Source of the DNA: Podila epigama
Lineage: Eukaryota > Mortierellomycota > Mortierellomycetes > Mortierellales > Mortierellaceae
Direction: 5' to 3'
NCBI GenBank assembly: GCA_015679605.1
Contig: JAAAVE010000409.1
Location: 1-20,112, forward strand
DNA: 20,112 bases
The position numbers were made by a program, and so were the translations under genes. Of the stretch, positions 18,700 through 20,112 are shown in pieces. How positions within the stretch are numbered: position 1 is the stretch's first letter; every line of letters starts with the position of its first letter. The notes beneath the pieces were generated by a model, which made no database searches, was not told the origin of the DNA, and worked only from the letters and a program-made list of their open reading frames with translations.

Positions 18700-19019
18700 A
18701 GAATCTCTTTCTGTCTGTCACTGATTGCTGATTTCGCATGATTTTGAAGCCTCAAAAATCTATTTCCCCGCTTTAGAAAGGACAGCATGAGTGAATACTC
18801 TCAAGTATGTCATTTTTGGTGAAGAAAATAAATCTTGCACAAACCTGTGAATACTCACTCACTTAATAGTGACTTTTTCGGCTATGATGCCAAATATTTC
18901 CAGCCACAGTTATAGATAGTCGTTTTCTGACGGAGGTGAGGATCCGAATGGAGGGTGCAGAGCAAAGTGGCACAAACAGCAAGGATCAATAACAGTTCTC
19001 TGTCATGAAGCTTTAAATT
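18700..19019. other. Gene-free stretch
   Basis: AT-rich sequence without a recognisable frame. It contains two similar words, GAGTGAATACTC near 18789 and GTGAATACTCACTCACT near 18846, partly repeated and partly inverted. A very short ATG-led plus-strand frame at 18787 runs into a donor-like GTATGT, but nothing shows that it is a real exon. Confidence 0.4.
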
Positions 19020-19021
19020 CC

Positions 19022-19211
19022 AACACTAACACTACACTTCTTCTCGACCTTGCTACTTACAATCTCTCCAATACTCGAAAGACTTTTTCCTTGATGACCA
19101 AGGTCTCTGGCAGGTTATTTTTCATAGGATAAGACGAAAACAATCGCCCACTGGTCTATTGCCAGGTTTCTAATAAGGTACTCAAGGCCATGCTCCTCCA
19201 GAACCGTGCAG
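19022..19211 (+). pseudogene. Possible relic of a CRAL-TRIO (Sec14-like) domain exon
   Basis: One plus-strand frame reads as a plausible protein over about 60 codons except for one TAA near 19130. The segment before the stop ends in SGRLFFIG. After the stop it continues DENNRPLVYCQVSNKVLKA. Together these resemble the first strands of Sec14/CRAL-TRIO domains, typically GKLxxxGYDxxGRPVVY, and the stop falls where an aromatic residue is expected. A donor-like GTACGT follows at 19210. No start, no flanking exons and no second conserved block were found. The resemblance is short and may be chance. Confidence 0.28.
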
Positions 19212-19702
19212 TACGTATGATTTTTAAAACATGTATTTTGCAAGAAGACAAAGTGCAAATTGCCTAGAAAAAACTATAAATGCTAATTAAACTCACGTGT
19301 TCGTGACAGTAGGCACGTAGACTACATGTGCAACAAGCGCACAGCATCGAAAGAGAGTTTTCAACTTTGGGTTGTTGCCGCATGCCACCAGCACAAGGTA
19401 CCAAGGGAGACAACAAATCAAACGACAAGGGTGGTTTTCACTGAATGCCTTTGCGATAGAACATCACAATGCACGGAGCGTTGAACATGTACAGCTATGC
19501 AGCACAGGCTTGGAAATGTTTGAGATGTTCTTCGGTAGACAACGACTTAGATTTCGAATGAATACATAAGAAGGGTAGAGTGTGGATTGTGTAAAGGAAG
19601 AGGGTGGTTTGAGAGTCGCCGTGGTTAAATGAAAGAGACGGATGTTTGATTGCGACGATTGTAATGTGTTGGAGAATGTCATGAAAAAAGATTGAGGGAC
19701 AC
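19212..19702. other. Gene-free stretch
   Basis: No coherent coding frame on either strand. The plus-strand frame at 19372-19569 and the minus-strand frame at 19464-19748 overlap one another and have no family character. No RNA gene is apparent. Confidence 0.4.
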
Positions 19703-19704
19703 TA

Positions 19705-19758
19705 GCACTCACACACACTCTCACACACACACACACACACTCACTCACTCACACACAC
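19705..19758. repeat. CA-rich microsatellite
   Basis: An imperfect CA/CT dinucleotide array, with a longest pure CA run of about 18 nt at 19722-19740, then CACT units and a second short CA run. Confidence 0.9.
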
Positions 19759-19972
19759 GGAAACACGTACAAACAGACAGGCCCGAACCAAAAAAATGGT
19801 GGCAAAAGAAAATGCAATTTCGTTTAGTTCAGGGGTGACAGAGGGAAAAGAGGGATTTATACCGACATTGACCAATGAAATTCGTTGGAAGCGACCCTCA
19901 TTCATGTTGTGTTGTGTATTGTCCTTGTCGCTCATTTTGTACTGTTGCCAACGGTGTTGTTGCGATATGAGA

Positions 19973-20044
19973 GTGAATGTGAGGATGAGGATGAGAATGA
20001 GAATGAGGATGTGAGGGTGTGAGGATGTGACGGTGAGGATGTGG
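19973..20044. repeat. Imperfect GAG/GAT/GTG purine-rich repeat
   Basis: About 70 nt of degenerate GAGGAT, GAGAAT and GTGAGG hexamers on the plus strand. The minus-strand open frame crossing it gives an Ile/Leu-rich low-complexity peptide that looks like a repeat artefact rather than a gene. Confidence 0.8.
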
Positions 20045-20069
20045 GACATGAAGTTGATTTTTTTTTTCA

Positions 20070-20076
20070 TATAAAA
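20070..20076 (+). promoter_or_regulatory. TATA-like element pointing out of the window
   Basis: TATAAAA followed after a few bases by a long pyrimidine-rich run to the end of the window. This arrangement is common just upstream of fungal transcription starts. If real, it would serve a plus-strand gene beginning beyond the right edge. Confidence 0.3.
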
Positions 20077-20112
20077 GACCACCCTTTTTGTCTTTCTTCT
20101 TTTTTCTTTTTC

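Noticed and set aside
18407-18700. 97-aa plus-strand ORF at the hairpin cluster
   Set aside because: Antisense to the partial PD-(D/E)XK-like gene, which has a better motif and a consistent intron; the C-terminal part is hairpin sequence.
1-20112. CRISPR arrays, rRNA genes, bacterial operons, IS elements or LTR/TIR transposons
   Set aside because: None seen. The direct repeats present are microsatellites or short tandem arrays without spacers, and no transposase or reverse transcriptase motifs were found.

Overview
The window looks like nuclear DNA of an early-diverging filamentous fungus, most likely Mucoromycota. The grounds are many short introns (mostly about 80-190 bp, with GT..AG ends and in one case a textbook TACTAAC branch site), a fungus-specific eisosome (Pil1/LSP1) gene, and a complete SMG1 kinase, a gene absent from the well-studied Dikarya. 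The phylum is an inference; the gene identities are much firmer.

Layout. Positions 1-464 are the AT-rich 3' flank of an eisosome Pil1-type gene on the minus strand (465-2916). Its conserved core is clear, but its N-terminal coding part is missing and a 23-nt poly-A tract (coding strand) stands there instead. Positions 3260-11983 (minus) hold a complete SMG1 gene. I could assign 20 exons with matching splice phases, giving 6705 coding nt and about 2234 residues ending in the PIKK kinase and FATC domains. Positions 11984-12675 are a divergent spacer. Positions 12676-17319 (plus) hold UPF2/NMD2: 10 exons, three MIF4G domains, acidic stretches and the UPF1-binding segment. Only its extreme 5' start is unresolved.

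The right-hand 2.8 kb (17320-20112) is gene-poor. It contains a partial minus-strand gene (about 18118-18574) with a PD-(D/E)XK-like signature, a cluster of three related hairpins beside it, a possible CRAL-TRIO relic with a stop codon, CA and GAG/GAT simple repeats, and a TATA-like element pointing out of the window.

How the genes work together. SMG1 phosphorylates UPF1, and UPF2 binds and activates UPF1, so both act in nonsense-mediated mRNA decay (NMD). Here the two genes sit head to head across less than 0.7 kb, as would suit a shared bidirectional promoter. This pairing, with SMG1 in a fungus, is the main point of interest. The Pil1 gene is a membrane-scaffold gene with no evident link to NMD. 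All calls come from reading the sequence and from recalled family features; no database search was run.
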